A stretch of DNA of 64,000 bases from Burkholderia sp. BCC0506 (lineage in GTDB: Bacteria; Pseudomonadota; Gammaproteobacteria; Burkholderiales; Burkholderiaceae): NCBI RefSeq assembly GCF_902833145.1, contig NZ_CADFEN010000003.1:529797-593796 (forward strand). The letters run 5' to 3'. Position numbers and translations under genes: made by a program. Below are positions 9,552-22,365 of the stretch, one piece after another (within the stretch, counting starts at the first letter, position 1; every line of letters starts with the position of its first letter). The notes under the pieces were generated by a model. The model made no database searches, was not told where the DNA came from, and worked only from the letters and a program-made list of their open reading frames with translations.

Positions 9552-9845
9552 TTAAATGACGGGCGGCATCGGCGGCTGATCGATGACGGCGGGCGTTTCG
9601 CGCGCCGCACGCAGATCGCGCTTCAAACGCCCGTTCTCGAGGCGCAGCCGGAAGATCGAAGGCAGCGCGGACAGCAGGCCGGCCAGCAGCCCCACGGCGA
9701 AGAATGCCAGGCCGATCAGGATCAGCGGCGCTTGCCAGGCGTAGCCGGCAACGAAATTCAGCGTCGCGGTTTGTGTATTGGCCAGCGCGAGCACCAGCAG
9801 CAGGACGAACACCAATACCCGGATCAGCCAGACGATAAACTTCAT
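9552..9845 (-). CDS. lapA: LapA family membrane protein (DUF1049)
   Basis: A 97-residue protein with two predicted membrane helices (about 4-22 and 40-62), then a basic helical stretch (RLRLENGRLKRDLR) and a Pro-rich tail. This is the LapA/YciS layout. LapA partners with LapB in LPS assembly, and the adjacent lapB supports the assignment. The start MKFIVWLIRVLV was chosen as the first codon of the membrane helix; the frame is open further upstream but overlaps no other feature of note. A terminator at 9983-10012 separates it from ihfB, so lapA-lapB are probably read from their own promoter. Confidence 0.85.
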   Translation of the reverse strand: MKFIVWLIRVLVFVLLLVLALANTQTATLNFVAGYAWQAPLILIGLAFFAVGLLAGLLSALPSIFRLRLENGRLKRDLRAARETPAVIDQPPMPPVI

Positions 9846-9982
9846 GAAGCCCTCTCTTTGTTGAGGTTTGCCGCGGCGCGCGACTCCCCTTCGTCGCACC
9901 GAATCGACCCGTATTGTAAAGGAAGCGTTTCCGCGGCTGCGCAGATCCTGTGCGCCGGGTTGCGCGTCGGTGGCCGGAAATG

Positions 9983-10012
9983 AAAAAAGCGCCCGCAAGG
10001 GGCGCTTTTCTT
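9983..10012. terminator. bidirectional-looking terminator between ihfB and lapA
   Basis: Stem GCGCCC (9989-9994) with GGGCGC (10000-10005), flanked by six A on one side and a T-rich run on the other. On the minus strand it would end the rpsA-ihfB transcript. Confidence 0.8.
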
Positions 10013-10054
10013 TTCAGCCTTCGCCGGACAGGTTCCGGGCGCACCGAACGACGC

Positions 10055-10378
10055 TCAACGCTCGTCGTCCGGATCGTCAGCCTTCAGCGGTTCACCGGCG
10101 CGGCCGTCGACGCGTTCGCGCAATTCCTTGCCGGGCTTGAAGTGCGGCACGAACTTCTCGGGCACCTGCACTTTCTCCCCCGACTTCGGGTTGCGTCCGA
10201 CGCGCGCCGGGCGACGATTGAGGCCAAAGCTGCCGAAACCCCGAATTTCAATGCGATGCCCTTTCGCCAGGGCGTCGGACATCGCATCGAGCATCGTTTT
10301 CACCGCGAAATCCGCATCCTTGAGGACAAGTTGCGGAAATCGCGATGCCAGCTGCGCGACCAACTCGGATTTGGTCAT
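10055..10378 (-). CDS. ihfB: integration host factor subunit beta
   Basis: Nucleoid protein of the HU/IHF family that bends DNA sharply as a heterodimer with IhfA. The N-terminal [15 protein letters not shown] and the DNA-contacting arm [18 protein letters not shown] (about 47-64) are typical of the beta subunit. At 107 residues it is slightly longer than E. coli IhfB because of an acidic/basic C-terminal tail (ADDPDDER). It lies 22 bases after rpsA, the conserved cmk-rpsA-ihfB order of proteobacteria. Confidence 0.95.
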   Translation of the reverse strand: MTKSELVAQLASRFPQLVLKDADFAVKTMLDAMSDALAKGHRIEIRGFGSFGLNRRPARVGRNPKSGEKVQVPEKFVPHFKPGKELRERVDGRAGEPLKADDPDDER

Positions 10379-10400
10379 ACTTCAGCAGACCTCGTAAGGC

Positions 10401-12113
10401 TTACTGGTTCTGGCCGTCGAGCTTCGCCTTCAGCAGCGCGCCGAGGTTGGTCGTACCGGTCGCAGCAGCGCTGGAGTCCGACTGCAGGCCGCGGATCGCT
10501 TCCTGTTGTTCGGCCGAATCCTTCGCCTTGATCGACAGGTTGATGCCGCGCGACTTGCGATCGATGTTGATCACCATCGCGTTGACCTTGTCGCCTTCCT
10601 TCAGCACGTTGCGTGCGTCTTCGACGCGATCCTGCGAGATTTCCGATGCGCGCAGGTAGCCTTCGACGTCGCCCGTCAGCGTGACGACCGCACCCTTCGC
10701 ATCGACCGTCTTCACGACGCCGTCGACGATCGAGCCCTTGTCGTTCATTGCAACGTAGTTGCTGAACGGGTCGCCTTCGAGTTGCTTGATGCCGAGCGAA
10801 ATGCGCTCCTTCTCGACGTCGATACCGAGCACGATGGCTTCGACTTCGTCGCCCTTCTTGTACTTGCGAACGGCTTCTTCGCCGGCTTCGCTCCACGACA
10901 GGTCCGACAGGTGGACCAGGCCGTCGATGCCGCCCGGCAGACCGATGAACACGCCGAAGTCGGTGATCGACTTGATTGCGCCCGTGATCTTGTCGCCCTT
11001 CTTGAAGTTGCGGCTGAAGTCATCCCACGGATTCGGCTTGCACTGCTTCATGCCGAGGCTGATACGACGACGGTCTTCGTCGATCTCGAGGACCATGACT
11101 TCGACTTCGTCGCCCAGCTGGACAACCTTCGACGGCGCAACGTTCTTGTTGGTCCAGTCCATTTCCGACACGTGGACGAGGCCTTCGATGCCCGATTCCA
11201 CTTCGACGAATGCGCCGTAGTCGGTGATGTTCGTGACCTTGCCGAACAGGCGCGTGCCCGACGGGTAACGGCGCGAGATGCCTTCCCACGGATCGTCGCC
11301 CAGTTGCTTGATGCCCAGCGAGACGCGGTTCTTCTCTTGGTCGAACTTGAGGATCTTCGCGGTGACTTCCTGGCCAACCGACAGGACTTCGCTCGGGTGA
11401 CGCACACGACGCCATGCGATGTCGGTGATGTGCAGCAGGCCGTCGATGCCGCCGAGGTCGACGAACGCGCCGTAGTCGGTGATGTTCTTGACCACGCCGT
11501 TGACGATCGCGCCTTCCTTCAGCGTCTCGAGCAGCTTCGCGCGCTCTTCGCCTTGCGTTGCCTCGATCACTGCACGACGCGACAGCACGACGTTGTTACG
11601 CTTGCGATCGAGCTTGATCACGCGGAACTCGAGCGTCTTGCCTTCGTACGGGGTCGTGTCCTTGACCGGACGCGTGTCGACCAGCGAACCCGGCAGGAAC
11701 GCGCGGATGCCGTTGACCATCACGGTCATGCCGCCCTTCACCTTGCCGGTGATGGTGCCGGTGACGAGCTCGTTGTTGTCGAGCGCCTTTTCCAGCGACA
11801 GCCACGATGCAAGGCGCTTCGCCTTGTCGCGCGACAGGATCGTGTCGCCGTAGCCGTTTTCGAGTGCGTCGATCGCGACGGACACGAAATCGCCCGACTG
11901 CACCTCAACCTCGCCCTGATCGTTCAGGAATTCCTCGATCGGAATGTAAGCCTCGGACTTCAGGCCTGCATTGACGACCACGAAGTTGTGGTCGACGCGC
12001 ACGACTTCGGCGGAGATCACTTCGCCGGCGCGCATGTCTTGGCGGGTCAGCGACTCTTCGAACAGAGCCGCAAAGGATTCGGTATTCGGGTTGGAGGTTT
12101 GCAGGTCGGACAT
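10401..12113 (-). CDS. rpsA: 30S ribosomal protein S1
   Basis: Binds mRNA leaders to the 30S subunit. Six S1-type OB repeats run through the protein (roughly 30-100, 115-180, 200-270, 285-355, 370-440 and 455-530), seen as repeated GxV..I.DYGAFV..GI.GL.H segments. Length 570 residues is standard for betaproteobacteria. The start [14 protein letters not shown] was chosen as the canonical N-terminus; the open frame continues upstream into the cmk region without homology. The 142-base gap to cmk probably holds its own promoter. Confidence 0.97.
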   Translation of the reverse strand: MSDLQTSNPNTESFAALFEESLTRQDMRAGEVISAEVVRVDHNFVVVNAGLKSEAYIPIEEFLNDQGEVEVQSGDFVSVAIDALENGYGDTILSRDKAKRLASWLSLEKALDNNELVTGTITGKVKGGMTVMVNGIRAFLPGSLVDTRPVKDTTPYEGKTLEFRVIKLDRKRNNVVLSRRAVIEATQGEERAKLLETLKEGAIVNGVVKNITDYGAFVDLGGIDGLLHITDIAWRRVRHPSEVLSVGQEVTAKILKFDQEKNRVSLGIKQLGDDPWEGISRRYPSGTRLFGKVTNITDYGAFVEVESGIEGLVHVSEMDWTNKNVAPSKVVQLGDEVEVMVLEIDEDRRRISLGMKQCKPNPWDDFSRNFKKGDKITGAIKSITDFGVFIGLPGGIDGLVHLSDLSWSEAGEEAVRKYKKGDEVEAIVLGIDVEKERISLGIKQLEGDPFSNYVAMNDKGSIVDGVVKTVDAKGAVVTLTGDVEGYLRASEISQDRVEDARNVLKEGDKVNAMVINIDRKSRGINLSIKAKDSAEQQEAIRGLQSDSSAAATGTTNLGALLKAKLDGQNQ

Positions 12114-12255
12114 AAAAATCTGATTGTGCATGGCTCGCTGTGCCACGCCGGCCGGAATGGCAGGCTGAAAGGGCCAGATCGAGGACCACACGGGGTTAAG
12201 GGTTCGAAACACGCTCCGCGCTTGCGACGCGAAGCACCTACCGCTGCCCGCCTTC

Positions 12256-12942
12256 TCAGGCTGGCTGGCCGAGCGCCCGGTACCACTGCAGCACCTGGTC
12301 GACCGCTTCATCGACCGAAAGTGCCGACGTATCGAGCAGCTTGGCATCTGCCGCAGGCTTCAGCGGCGCGGCCGCGCGATTGCTGTCGCGCGCGTCACGT
12401 TCACGAAGATCCCGGAGCAAGTCATCTATATTAGCAGAAAAACCTTTTTGCATCAATTGCTTATGCCGCCTGGCCGCGCGCGCCTCCGCGCTGGCCGTCA
12501 GGAACACCTTCAGCACGGCGTCCGGGAAGATCACCGTGCCCATGTCGCGCCCGTCCGCCACGAGGCCCGGCGTCTTGCGGAACGCGCGCTGGCGCGCGAC
12601 GAGCGCGGTGCGCACGGGGCCGTGCACGGCGATGGCCGACGCGCGGTTGCCGACCGCTTCGGCACGAATGTCGTTCGACACGTCCACGCCGTCGAGCTGC
12701 GCGCAACCTTCACGGAACGTGATGTGCAGGTCGTCGATCAGCTTCACCAGCGCGTCGATGTCCTCCGCGGCGATGCCGTAGCGCACGCTCGCGAGCGCCG
12801 CGAGCCGGTACAGCGCGCCGCTGTCGAGCAGGTGAAAGCCGAGGTGCGCGGCCACGAGCGCCGCGACGGTGCCCTTGCCGGAAGCGGTCGGGCCGTCGAT
12901 CGTGATGACGGGAGTCGGGTGAAAAGGTCGGGTCGATTTCAT
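12256..12942 (-). CDS. cmk: cytidylate kinase
   Basis: Phosphorylates CMP and dCMP with ATP in the cytoplasm. The P-loop GPTASGKGT lies at 17-25, and the CMP-binding and LID segments ([13 protein letters not shown], then RAARRHKQL) are intact. Length 228 residues is typical. It starts 12 bases downstream of the aroA stop, so it is likely translated from the serC-pheA-tyrA-aroA-cmk message, with rpsA next. Confidence 0.94.
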   Translation of the reverse strand: MKSTRPFHPTPVITIDGPTASGKGTVAALVAAHLGFHLLDSGALYRLAALASVRYGIAAEDIDALVKLIDDLHITFREGCAQLDGVDVSNDIRAEAVGNRASAIAVHGPVRTALVARQRAFRKTPGLVADGRDMGTVIFPDAVLKVFLTASAEARAARRHKQLMQKGFSANIDDLLRDLRERDARDSNRAAAPLKPAADAKLLDTSALSVDEAVDQVLQWYRALGQPA

Positions 12943-12954
12943 CGGAACAATCGG

Positions 12955-14259
12955 TCAGGCTTTGGCGAGCGCGGCGAAGCGGTCGAAATAGTCGGGGAAC
13001 GTCTTGCCGACGCACTTCGGATCGTTGATCCGCACGGGCACGCCGCCCAGGCTGACGAGCGAGAAGCACATCGCCATCCGGTGATCGTCGTACGTATCGA
13101 TCGCCGCGTTCGGCGTGAGCTTTTCCGGCGGCGTGACGACGAGATAGTCGGGGCCTTCCTCGACAGTCGCGCCGACCTTGCGCAGCTCGGTCGCCATCGC
13201 GGCGATGCGGTCGGTCTCCTTCACGCGCCAGCTCGCGATGTTGCGCAGCGTACTCGTGCCGTTCGCAAACAGCGCCGCGACCGCGATCGTCATCGCCGCG
13301 TCCGGAATCAGGTTGAAGTCCATGTCGATCGGTTCGAGCTTGCCGTGATCGTGGCCGATGCCGCGCACGTCGATCCAGTCGTCGCCCATCGTCACGTTCG
13401 CGCCCATCTGCATCAGCGCATTCGCGAAGCCGACGTCGCCCTGGATGCTCGCGCGCCCCACGCCCTCGACCCGCAGCGGCCCGCCGCCCAGCGCGCCGGC
13501 CGCGAGAAAGTACGACGCGGACGACGCATCGCCCTCGACCATGATCCGCCCCGGCGAGCGGTAGCGGACGCCGGCCGGTACCACGAAACGCTGCCAGCCG
13601 TCGCGCTCGACGGTCACGCCGAAGCGCGCCATCAGCCGGATCGTGATGTCGATGTACGGCTTCGAGATCAGCTCGCCGTCGACTTCGACGACGGTGTGGC
13701 CGTCCTTCGCCTTCACGAGCGGCAGCGTCATCAGGAGCGCGGTGAGGAACTGGCTCGACACGTCGCCGCGCACGCGGATCGGCGCGTCGACCGAGATCGT
13801 CGCGGATTTGATCCGAAGCGGCGGGTAGCCTTCGTTCAATTCGTAGTCGATCTGCGCGCCGATCTGGCGCAGACCGTCGACGAGATCGCCGATCGGCCGC
13901 TCGTGCATGCGCGGCACGCCGTGCACGCGATAGTCGCCGCCGTTCACCGCGAGCGCCGCGGTCAGCGGCCGGACGGCCGTGCCCGCGTTGCCGAGGAACA
14001 GGTCGGCCGTCTTCGCGGTGAACGCGCCGCGCGTGCCGGTGACGACACAGGTGTCGCCGTCGCGCGCGAGCTTCACGCCGAGCTTGCCGAGTGCGTCGAG
14101 CATCACGCGCGTGTCGTCGGAGTCGAGCAGGTTGGTGATCGTCGTGTCGCCTTCGGCGAGCGCCGCGAGCAGCAGCACGCGGTTCGAAATGCTCTTCGAG
14201 CCGGGCAGGCGCACGGTGCCCGATGCGCTGGAGTACGGGCCGAGATCGAGGTAGTCCAT
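12955..14259 (-). CDS. aroA: 3-phosphoshikimate 1-carboxyvinyltransferase (EPSP synthase)
   Basis: Condenses shikimate-3-phosphate with PEP to EPSP in the shikimate pathway. [17 protein letters not shown] (about 18-34) holds catalytic Lys22, [10 protein letters not shown] is the PEP/inhibitor-binding loop, and DDHRMAM (near 388) is the C-terminal signature. The loop GNAGTA is class I-like (glyphosate-sensitive type by family knowledge). Length 434 residues is normal. It is separated from tyrA by only 13 bases, as expected in the burkholderial serC-to-cmk operon. Confidence 0.95.
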   Translation of the reverse strand: MDYLDLGPYSSASGTVRLPGSKSISNRVLLLAALAEGDTTITNLLDSDDTRVMLDALGKLGVKLARDGDTCVVTGTRGAFTAKTADLFLGNAGTAVRPLTAALAVNGGDYRVHGVPRMHERPIGDLVDGLRQIGAQIDYELNEGYPPLRIKSATISVDAPIRVRGDVSSQFLTALLMTLPLVKAKDGHTVVEVDGELISKPYIDITIRLMARFGVTVERDGWQRFVVPAGVRYRSPGRIMVEGDASSASYFLAAGALGGGPLRVEGVGRASIQGDVGFANALMQMGANVTMGDDWIDVRGIGHDHGKLEPIDMDFNLIPDAAMTIAVAALFANGTSTLRNIASWRVKETDRIAAMATELRKVGATVEEGPDYLVVTPPEKLTPNAAIDTYDDHRMAMCFSLVSLGGVPVRINDPKCVGKTFPDYFDRFAALAKA

Positions 14260-14272
14260 GGGAATCGTCCTG

Positions 14273-15199
14273 TTATTTCTTGACCGGTTCGGCAGCGGGC
14301 GCGCCGCCGCGTTCCTGCCATGCCTTGCGTGCGGCGCGCGAGCGCGTGAATACGGCTTCGAGCGCCGCGCCGTCGCCGGCGTCGATCGCCGCGCGCAGCC
14401 GCGTGAGCACGCGCGTGTAGCCGTCGAGTTCGTCGAGCAGCGCCGCGCGGTTCGCGACGCACACGTCGCGCCACATTTCCGGGCTCGACGCCGCGATGCG
14501 CGTGAAATCGCGGAAACCGCCGGCCGCGTACGAGAATTTCAGTTCCGCGTCGGCCTCGCCGAGAATCTGCTCGACGAGCGCGAACGACAGCACGTGCGGC
14601 AGATGGCTGATCGACGCAAAGACGCGATCGTGCTGTTCGGTGCTCATCGTGCGCACGTCGGCGCCGGTCGCGCGCCACATCGCGTCGATCCGGGCCACCG
14701 CTTCGGGCGCGTTCTCCGGCAGCGGGCACAGCACGACGTTGCGGCCGACGTACAGATCCGGCAACGCGGCCTCGACGCCGCTCGACTCGCGCCCCGCGAT
14801 CGGATGGCCCGGCACGAACTGCGCGATCCGCGCGCCGAGCGTGTCGCGCGCAGCCGCGACGACATCGGACTTGGTGCTGCCCGCATCGGTGACGATCGTC
14901 GCGCCGTCGAGCCACGGCGCGATGCGCGCGAGCAACGGGCCGGTTTGCGCGACGGGCGCGGCCAGCAAGACGAGATCGGCGCCGGCGAGCGCGTCGCGCA
15001 ACTGCGCGTCGTCGTCGAGCGCCGCCGCGCGATCGATCACGCCGAGCGACAGCGCGCGCTCGACCGATGCGCGCGAGCGGCCCACGCCGACGATCTCGCC
15101 CGCGCCGCCCGGCGCGCGCTCGCGCAGCGCGCGGGCCAGCGATCCGCCGATCAGGCCGACGCCGAAGATGACCAGTTTGTTGAATGCAAAGCCTGACAC
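14273..15199 (-). CDS. tyrA: prephenate dehydrogenase
   Basis: Oxidatively decarboxylates prephenate to 4-hydroxyphenylpyruvate for tyrosine synthesis. The nucleotide-binding motif [10 protein letters not shown] (13-22) is followed by the prephenate-site block [11 protein letters not shown]. No chorismate mutase domain is fused, since that activity sits on PheA next door. The start is not certain: no ATG fits the conserved N-terminus, so the GTG at 15199 ([13 protein letters not shown]) was chosen, giving 308 residues. The frame stays open upstream to 16105, antisense-like in composition and overlapping pheA in another frame. It lies between pheA and aroA on the same strand. Confidence 0.9.
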   Translation of the reverse strand: MSGFAFNKLVIFGVGLIGGSLARALRERAPGGAGEIVGVGRSRASVERALSLGVIDRAAALDDDAQLRDALAGADLVLLAAPVAQTGPLLARIAPWLDGATIVTDAGSTKSDVVAAARDTLGARIAQFVPGHPIAGRESSGVEAALPDLYVGRNVVLCPLPENAPEAVARIDAMWRATGADVRTMSTEQHDRVFASISHLPHVLSFALVEQILGEADAELKFSYAAGGFRDFTRIAASSPEMWRDVCVANRAALLDELDGYTRVLTRLRAAIDAGDGAALEAVFTRSRAARKAWQERGGAPAAEPVKK

Positions 15200-15381
15200 G
15201 ACAAGAGCCAAGTTACGCGCGCGAAACGACGCCCCGCACGCGGAATTCCAGATTCCGGGCCACGGGCCCGCACCCGGCGCAACCTGCGCCGGATACCGCC
15301 CGAACCCGCCTTCGACAGCGCCGACCGGCCTGCCCTGCCCGCCCGCCACGCCTGCACGAGCAGGCGCTGGGCCGCCGCGTA

Positions 15382-16464
15382 TCAGCGTGCGCGCGGATAC
15401 GAACCGAGTATCTTCAGGAACGCGGCCTTCTGGCCGAGTTCCGTCAGCGCGGCCGCCACCGCCGCATCGTCGCGGTGCCCTTCGATGTCGATGTAGAAGT
15501 AGTACTCCCACGTGCCGACGCGCGCCGGACGCGACTCGAAGCGCGTCATCGACACGCCGTGCCGCGCGAGCGGCTCGAGCAGCTTGAACACGGCGCCCGG
15601 CTCGTTCTTCACCGACACGATCAGCGACGTCTGGTCGTGACCGCTCGGGCCGGCCGGCTGCTTGCCGACGATCACGAAGCGCGTGCGATTGTGCGGATCG
15701 TCCTGGATCAGCGAGAACGCGATCTGCAGGCCGTAATGCGCGGCCGCACGGTCGCCCGCGATCGCGGCAACGGTCGGATCGGCCGCCGCGAGGCGCGCGG
15801 CCTCCGCGTTGCTCGCCACCGCCTGCCGCTCGAGCTGCGGCGCATTCGCCGCGAGCCACTGCTGGCACTGCGCGAGCGCCTGCGCATGCGCGCAAACACG
15901 CTTCACGCCGTCGAGCGTGCCGCTCTGCGTCAGCAGGTTGTGATGGATCGGCAGCGCGAGCTCGCCGCTGATCAGCAGTTGGGTCTGCAGCAGCAGGTCG
16001 AGCGTGCGCGACACGGCGCCTTCGGTCGAATTCTCGACCGGTGCGATGCCGAACGCGGACGCGCCGGCCTCGACCGAGCGGAACACCTCGTCGATCGACG
16101 GACACGGCAGCCCTTCGATCGACTGGCCGAAATACTCGAACATCGCCTGTTCGCTATACGTGCCGACCGGCCCGAGAAACGCGACGTGGATCGTCTGCTC
16201 GAGCGCGCGGCTCGCCGCCATGATCTCGCGCCAGATGGCGCTGATGTGCTCGCTCGCGAGCGGCCCGGCGCTCATGTCCTGCAGCCGTGCGATCACCTGC
16301 AGCTCGCGCTCCGGCCGGAACACCGGCGCGTTGAAATGCTTCTTGACCTCGCCCACCTCGAGCGCCACCGCGGCGCGCTGGTTCAGGAGCGCGATCAGCT
16401 GCGCGTCGATCGCGTCGATGCGGTCGCGCAGCGGTTTCAGGCGGGAATTCAGTTCGTCGTCCAT
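15382..16464 (-). CDS. pheA: bifunctional chorismate mutase/prephenate dehydratase
   Basis: P-protein for phenylalanine synthesis: chorismate to prephenate to phenylpyruvate. An AroQ chorismate mutase domain covers about 1-90 (RDRIDAIDAQLIALLNQR, VGEVKK). The prephenate dehydratase domain starts near 93 (VAFLGPVGTYSEQA) and carries the catalytic motif NRTRFVIVG. A C-terminal ACT domain (about 275-355) has the phenylalanine-binding ESRP motif, so feedback inhibition is expected. Length 360 residues. It follows serC by 33 bases and precedes tyrA, consistent with one operon. Confidence 0.96.
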   Translation of the reverse strand: MDDELNSRLKPLRDRIDAIDAQLIALLNQRAAVALEVGEVKKHFNAPVFRPERELQVIARLQDMSAGPLASEHISAIWREIMAASRALEQTIHVAFLGPVGTYSEQAMFEYFGQSIEGLPCPSIDEVFRSVEAGASAFGIAPVENSTEGAVSRTLDLLLQTQLLISGELALPIHHNLLTQSGTLDGVKRVCAHAQALAQCQQWLAANAPQLERQAVASNAEAARLAAADPTVAAIAGDRAAAHYGLQIAFSLIQDDPHNRTRFVIVGKQPAGPSGHDQTSLIVSVKNEPGAVFKLLEPLARHGVSMTRFESRPARVGTWEYYFYIDIEGHRDDAAVAAALTELGQKAAFLKILGSYPRAR

Positions 16465-16497
16465 GCGTTTTGCCGTGCTGTTTGAACAGCGCCGCCG

Positions 16498-17580
16498 TCA
16501 GGCGCCGCGCTGCTCGAAGTCCTTCATGTACTCGACGAGCGCCTTCACGCCCTCGAGCGGCACCGCGTTGTAGATCGACGCCCGCATGCCGCCGACGGAC
16601 TTGTGGCCCTTCAGCTGCAGCAGCCCGCGCGCCTTTGCGCCGGCAAGGAAGTCTTCGTTGCGCGTTTCGTCGGCCAGGAAAAACGGCACGTTCATCCGCG
16701 AACGTGCTGCCGGCTCGACCTTGTTCAGATAGAAACTGCTCGCGTCGATCGTGTCGTAGAGCAGCTTCGCCTTTTCGATATTGCGGGCCTCGATCGCTTC
16801 GAGGCCGCCCTGCCGCTTCAGCCACTGGAACACGAGGCCCGCGATGTAGATCGCGTAGGTGGGCGGCGTGTTGTACAGCGAGTTGTTCGCGGCGATGGTC
16901 TTCCATTCGAACGCGGACGGGCAGATCGACAGCGCGCGATCGAGCAGATCCTCGCGCACGATCACGACCGTCACGCCGGCCATCCCGATGTTCTTCTGCG
17001 CACCGCCGAACAGCACGCCGTACTTCGCGACGTCCATCGGGCGCGACAGGATGTGCGACGAGACATCCGCGACCAGCGGCACGTCGCCGAGATCGGGAAT
17101 CTCGAACGTCTCGACGCCGTCGATCGTCTCGTTGGTGCACAGGTGCACGTAGGCCGGATCGTCCGACAACTGCCATTCGGCGCGCGTGGGCGCACGCGTG
17201 AAGCCGTCCTCCGTCTTGCCGGTCGCGGCAAGATGCGGCGTGCAGAACTTCTTCGCCTCGCCGAACGATTTCTGCGACCACGAACCCGTCACGACGAAGT
17301 CGGCCGTCTTGCGCGAGCCGAGCAGGTTCATCGGCACGATCGCGTTTTCCGCGATGCCGCCGCCCTGCAGGAACAGGATCCGGTGGCTCGCGGGCACGCC
17401 GAGCAGATCGCGCAGGTCGGTCAGCGCGGCCTCGTGGATCGACATGAACTCCTTGCCGCGATGGCTCATCTCCATCACGCTCATGCCGCTGCCGTGCCAG
17501 TCGAGCATTTCGTCGGCGGCTTGCCGCAGCACTTCCTCGGGCATCGCCGCAGGGCCGGCGGAGAAATTAAAGACGCGCAT
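16498..17580 (-). CDS. serC: phosphoserine aminotransferase
   Basis: PLP enzyme that converts 3-phosphohydroxypyruvate to phosphoserine (and acts in pyridoxine synthesis). The canonical start [18 protein letters not shown] fixes the N-terminus at 17580. [13 protein letters not shown] and FGGAQKNIG (the last holds the Schiff-base lysine) are intact. Length 360 residues is standard. It is the first gene of the serC-pheA-tyrA-aroA-cmk run; the 155-base gap upstream contains a terminator-like hairpin that ends the DUF2059 gene, so a serC promoter is expected there. Confidence 0.95.
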   Translation of the reverse strand: MRVFNFSAGPAAMPEEVLRQAADEMLDWHGSGMSVMEMSHRGKEFMSIHEAALTDLRDLLGVPASHRILFLQGGGIAENAIVPMNLLGSRKTADFVVTGSWSQKSFGEAKKFCTPHLAATGKTEDGFTRAPTRAEWQLSDDPAYVHLCTNETIDGVETFEIPDLGDVPLVADVSSHILSRPMDVAKYGVLFGGAQKNIGMAGVTVVIVREDLLDRALSICPSAFEWKTIAANNSLYNTPPTYAIYIAGLVFQWLKRQGGLEAIEARNIEKAKLLYDTIDASSFYLNKVEPAARSRMNVPFFLADETRNEDFLAGAKARGLLQLKGHKSVGGMRASIYNAVPLEGVKALVEYMKDFEQRGA

Positions 17581-17635
17581 CGTGAAAACCTCGGGAGGGA
17601 CGCGACCGGCTCGCCGCCGGCAGAACGCGCCAGAA

Positions 17636-17676
17636 AAGAAATGGCCGCTTGCGCTCGCGCGCAAACGGCCATTATC
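17636..17676 (-). terminator. terminator-like hairpin downstream of the DUF2059 gene
   Basis: Outer stem AATGGCCG paired with CGGCCATT enclosing a GCGC/GCGC inner stem, followed on the minus strand by a T-rich stretch (ATTTCTTTT). Confidence 0.65.
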
Positions 17677-17735
17677 GCACTGTCGTCAGGCTCCCGCCAA
17701 ACCCGGCCGGACGGCCGGGGGCGCGCCCGGACGGC

Positions 17736-18341
17736 TTACTTGCCCGGCTTGACTGCTGCGACTTCCTTGTCAGCCTGCGTACGCGTTGCCTGGATCGCTT
17801 GCGGCATGTACTTCTGCATCAGGCCGTTGACCACGTCGCGACCGACCTGATCCTGGACCTGGATGAACTTGCGGCCCGTCGGGCTCTTGTAGAACGTCGT
17901 CAGATCCTTGATCTCCGACGTGCTGTAGTACTTCGCGTACGCGTCGTATTGAGCCGACATCGCGTCGCTCTGGAACTGCTGCGTGCCGAACACCTTGCCT
18001 GCGCCGTCGACCAGCTTCGGCACCGCGTTCTTCTGCAGCGTCGGAACGGCAGCCTGCTTCTGCTTGTCGTTCAGCGTCTTGTTTTCCGACAGCGCGTCCG
18101 ACAGGATGGCCGGCACGAGTTGCTTGGCCTGCATTTCGGCGCTGTTGCCGATTGCCGACACGAGCTTCGGCGCGTCGATCGCGTCGAGCAGATCCTTGAT
18201 CGCTGCCTTCTTGTCGGCGTCGATCGGCGCAGCTGCCGCCGGAGCAGCCGGTGCGGAATTCGACAGCGCCTGCGCCATCGCGAACGTCGGCACCAGTGCG
18301 GCCAGCAGGACCAGTTGCTTGAATTGCTTTTGCATCATCAC
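17736..18341 (-). CDS. DUF2059 domain-containing exported protein
   Basis: Protein of 201 residues with a signal peptide (about 1-23, ending AMA) and a helical DUF2059 domain (about 85-185, with STSEIKDLTTFYKSPTGRKF, the family core). The function of DUF2059 is not established; it is a periplasmic all-helical domain. The linker after the signal is Ala/Pro-rich. It lies 77 bases downstream of gyrA on the same strand and ahead of serC, a conserved burkholderial position. A TAAGTAA-like tail is absent; the protein ends in AAVKPGK. Confidence 0.85.
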   Translation of the reverse strand: MMMQKQFKQLVLLAALVPTFAMAQALSNSAPAAPAAAAPIDADKKAAIKDLLDAIDAPKLVSAIGNSAEMQAKQLVPAILSDALSENKTLNDKQKQAAVPTLQKNAVPKLVDGAGKVFGTQQFQSDAMSAQYDAYAKYYSTSEIKDLTTFYKSPTGRKFIQVQDQVGRDVVNGLMQKYMPQAIQATRTQADKEVAAVKPGK

Positions 18342-18418
18342 TCCCTTTTGGAAATATGAATGGTTGCTCGCCGGCCGCGGCGCTTTTCGCCCGCGGCGGC
18401 CAGAGTCTCATCCGTTCT

Positions 18419-21022
<2,604 letters not shown>

Positions 21023-21544
21023 GTATCCGTATCGTTTCGGAGCGAAGACGGCGAACGCCTTTCGCGTGGGCGCTGCATGCGCAACGCAACGCGAGATTCT
21101 AACATGCGCCCATCAGCCGCCAATTCGCTTCCCCCTCTATATGTAAACAGCAAAAACCGCAGTCGCATGGATCCGCCGAAATCGCGCGCGACCGGACGTC
21201 GCAGGCGATCGCCGCGCGTTTCCCGCGCACGAGTAAACAGCCGCACGCATTCGCGCAATTTCGCCGCCACGCTCTTGACAATCTCTAAAAGTTACGGCAG
21301 GCCGGTGTTGCGCATGCACCACAAAGTTGAAGCGATCTTGGGGTGGGGAGGATTTTTTTTCGTAGGAAGGGAACGATATGGCAAAATGCCAACGCACTGA
21401 AAGTTAGACGCTGCTCGAAGTCTACACAGAGCGGTGCCGCGTTTTTTGTGCCGCACCAATGTTATACTTCGAGCAATGTATGACTTGTCACCGTCAACAG
21501 GCTCGCAGTAAACCTGCGGTAATCTCAATTTCGAGAGGAGAAAT
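21023..21544. other. divergent intergenic region between gyrA and the ompA-like gene
   Basis: 522 bases with no supportable gene and visibly lower G+C than the flanks. It holds the ompA-side promoter candidate at 21460-21468, a short GCGG/CCGC hairpin followed by six T at 21432-21447 and a TGGCA/TGCCA inverted repeat near 21379-21391. The gyrA promoter should also lie here but I cannot place it. Confidence 0.6.
21460..21468 (+). promoter_or_regulatory. extended -10 promoter element for the ompA-like gene
   Basis: TGTTATACT is an extended -10 (TGn followed by TATACT) 77 bases ahead of the start codon. No good -35 is seen, which extended -10 promoters tolerate. Confidence 0.5.
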
Positions 21545-22213
21545 ATGAATAAACTTTCAAAGCTCGCGTTCATTGCAGCTACCGCAGTTATGGCTGCATC
21601 CGCTTCGGCACAGTCGGTGCCGGCGTCGCGTCAAGCCGTCAATGACAACTGGGTGAACGGCACGGGCGAATGGGTGTGGATGAACGGTACGAACGAGCTC
21701 TGCTGGCGCGATGCGTTCTGGACGCCGGCCACCGCCAACGCGAAGTGCGATGGCGCACTGGTCGCCCAGGCACCGCAGCCGCCGGTCGCTCCGGTCGCTC
21801 CGGCCATCACGAGCCAGAAGATCACGTATCAAGCTGACGCACTGTTCGACTTCGACAAGGCAACGCTCAAGCCGCTGGGCAAGCAAAAGCTGGACGAACT
21901 GGCTTCGAAGATCGAAGGCATGAACACGGAAGTGGTCGTCGCAACGGGCTACACGGACCGCATCGGTTCGGACAAGTACAACGACCGTCTGTCGCTGCGC
22001 CGTGCGCAAGCCGTGAAGTCGTACCTGGTCAGCAAGGGTGTGCCGGCCAACAAGATCTACACGGAAGGCAAGGGCAAGCGCAACCCGGTCACGACGGGCT
22101 GCAACCAGAAGAACCGCAAGCAACTCATCGCTTGCCTCGCACCGGACCGCCGCGTGGAAGTCGAAGTGGTCGGTACGCAGCAAGTGCAGAAGACGACCGT
22201 TCCGGCAAACTAA
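21545..22213 (+). CDS. OmpA family outer-membrane protein
   Basis: Signal peptide (1-22, ending ASA), a short N-terminal segment with a paired cysteine motif and several tryptophans (about 30-65), then an OmpA-type peptidoglycan-binding domain (about 95-210) with FDFDKATLKP and TDRIGSDKYNDRLSLRRAQAV, the residues that hold diaminopimelate. There is no eight-strand beta barrel, so it is a periplasmic or lipid-free anchor rather than a true OmpA. Length 222 residues. A good ribosome-binding site (GAGGAG) sits 5 bases before the ATG, and a strong terminator follows, so it is monocistronic and likely abundant. Confidence 0.93.
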   Translation: MNKLSKLAFIAATAVMAASASAQSVPASRQAVNDNWVNGTGEWVWMNGTNELCWRDAFWTPATANAKCDGALVAQAPQPPVAPVAPAITSQKITYQADALFDFDKATLKPLGKQKLDELASKIEGMNTEVVVATGYTDRIGSDKYNDRLSLRRAQAVKSYLVSKGVPANKIYTEGKGKRNPVTTGCNQKNRKQLIACLAPDRRVEVEVVGTQQVQKTTVPAN

Positions 22214-22236
22214 GCCGCGGTTTTCGACTGCTTCAA

Positions 22237-22261
22237 AGCCCCGCTCCGGCGGGGCTTTTTC
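22237..22261 (+). terminator. intrinsic terminator of the ompA-like gene
   Basis: Hairpin AGCCCCGCTCCGGCGGGGCT followed by five T, 24 bases after the stop codon. Confidence 0.92.
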
Positions 22262-22365
22262 ATTGACGCCCGTCCAGGCGCTCGCTGGCCTCGTCGTCCG
22301 CCCGCTTATATACTCGGGGCTGACGCACCGAAGCACCGCCCTCCTCTCGTAGCCCGTTTGCCGAC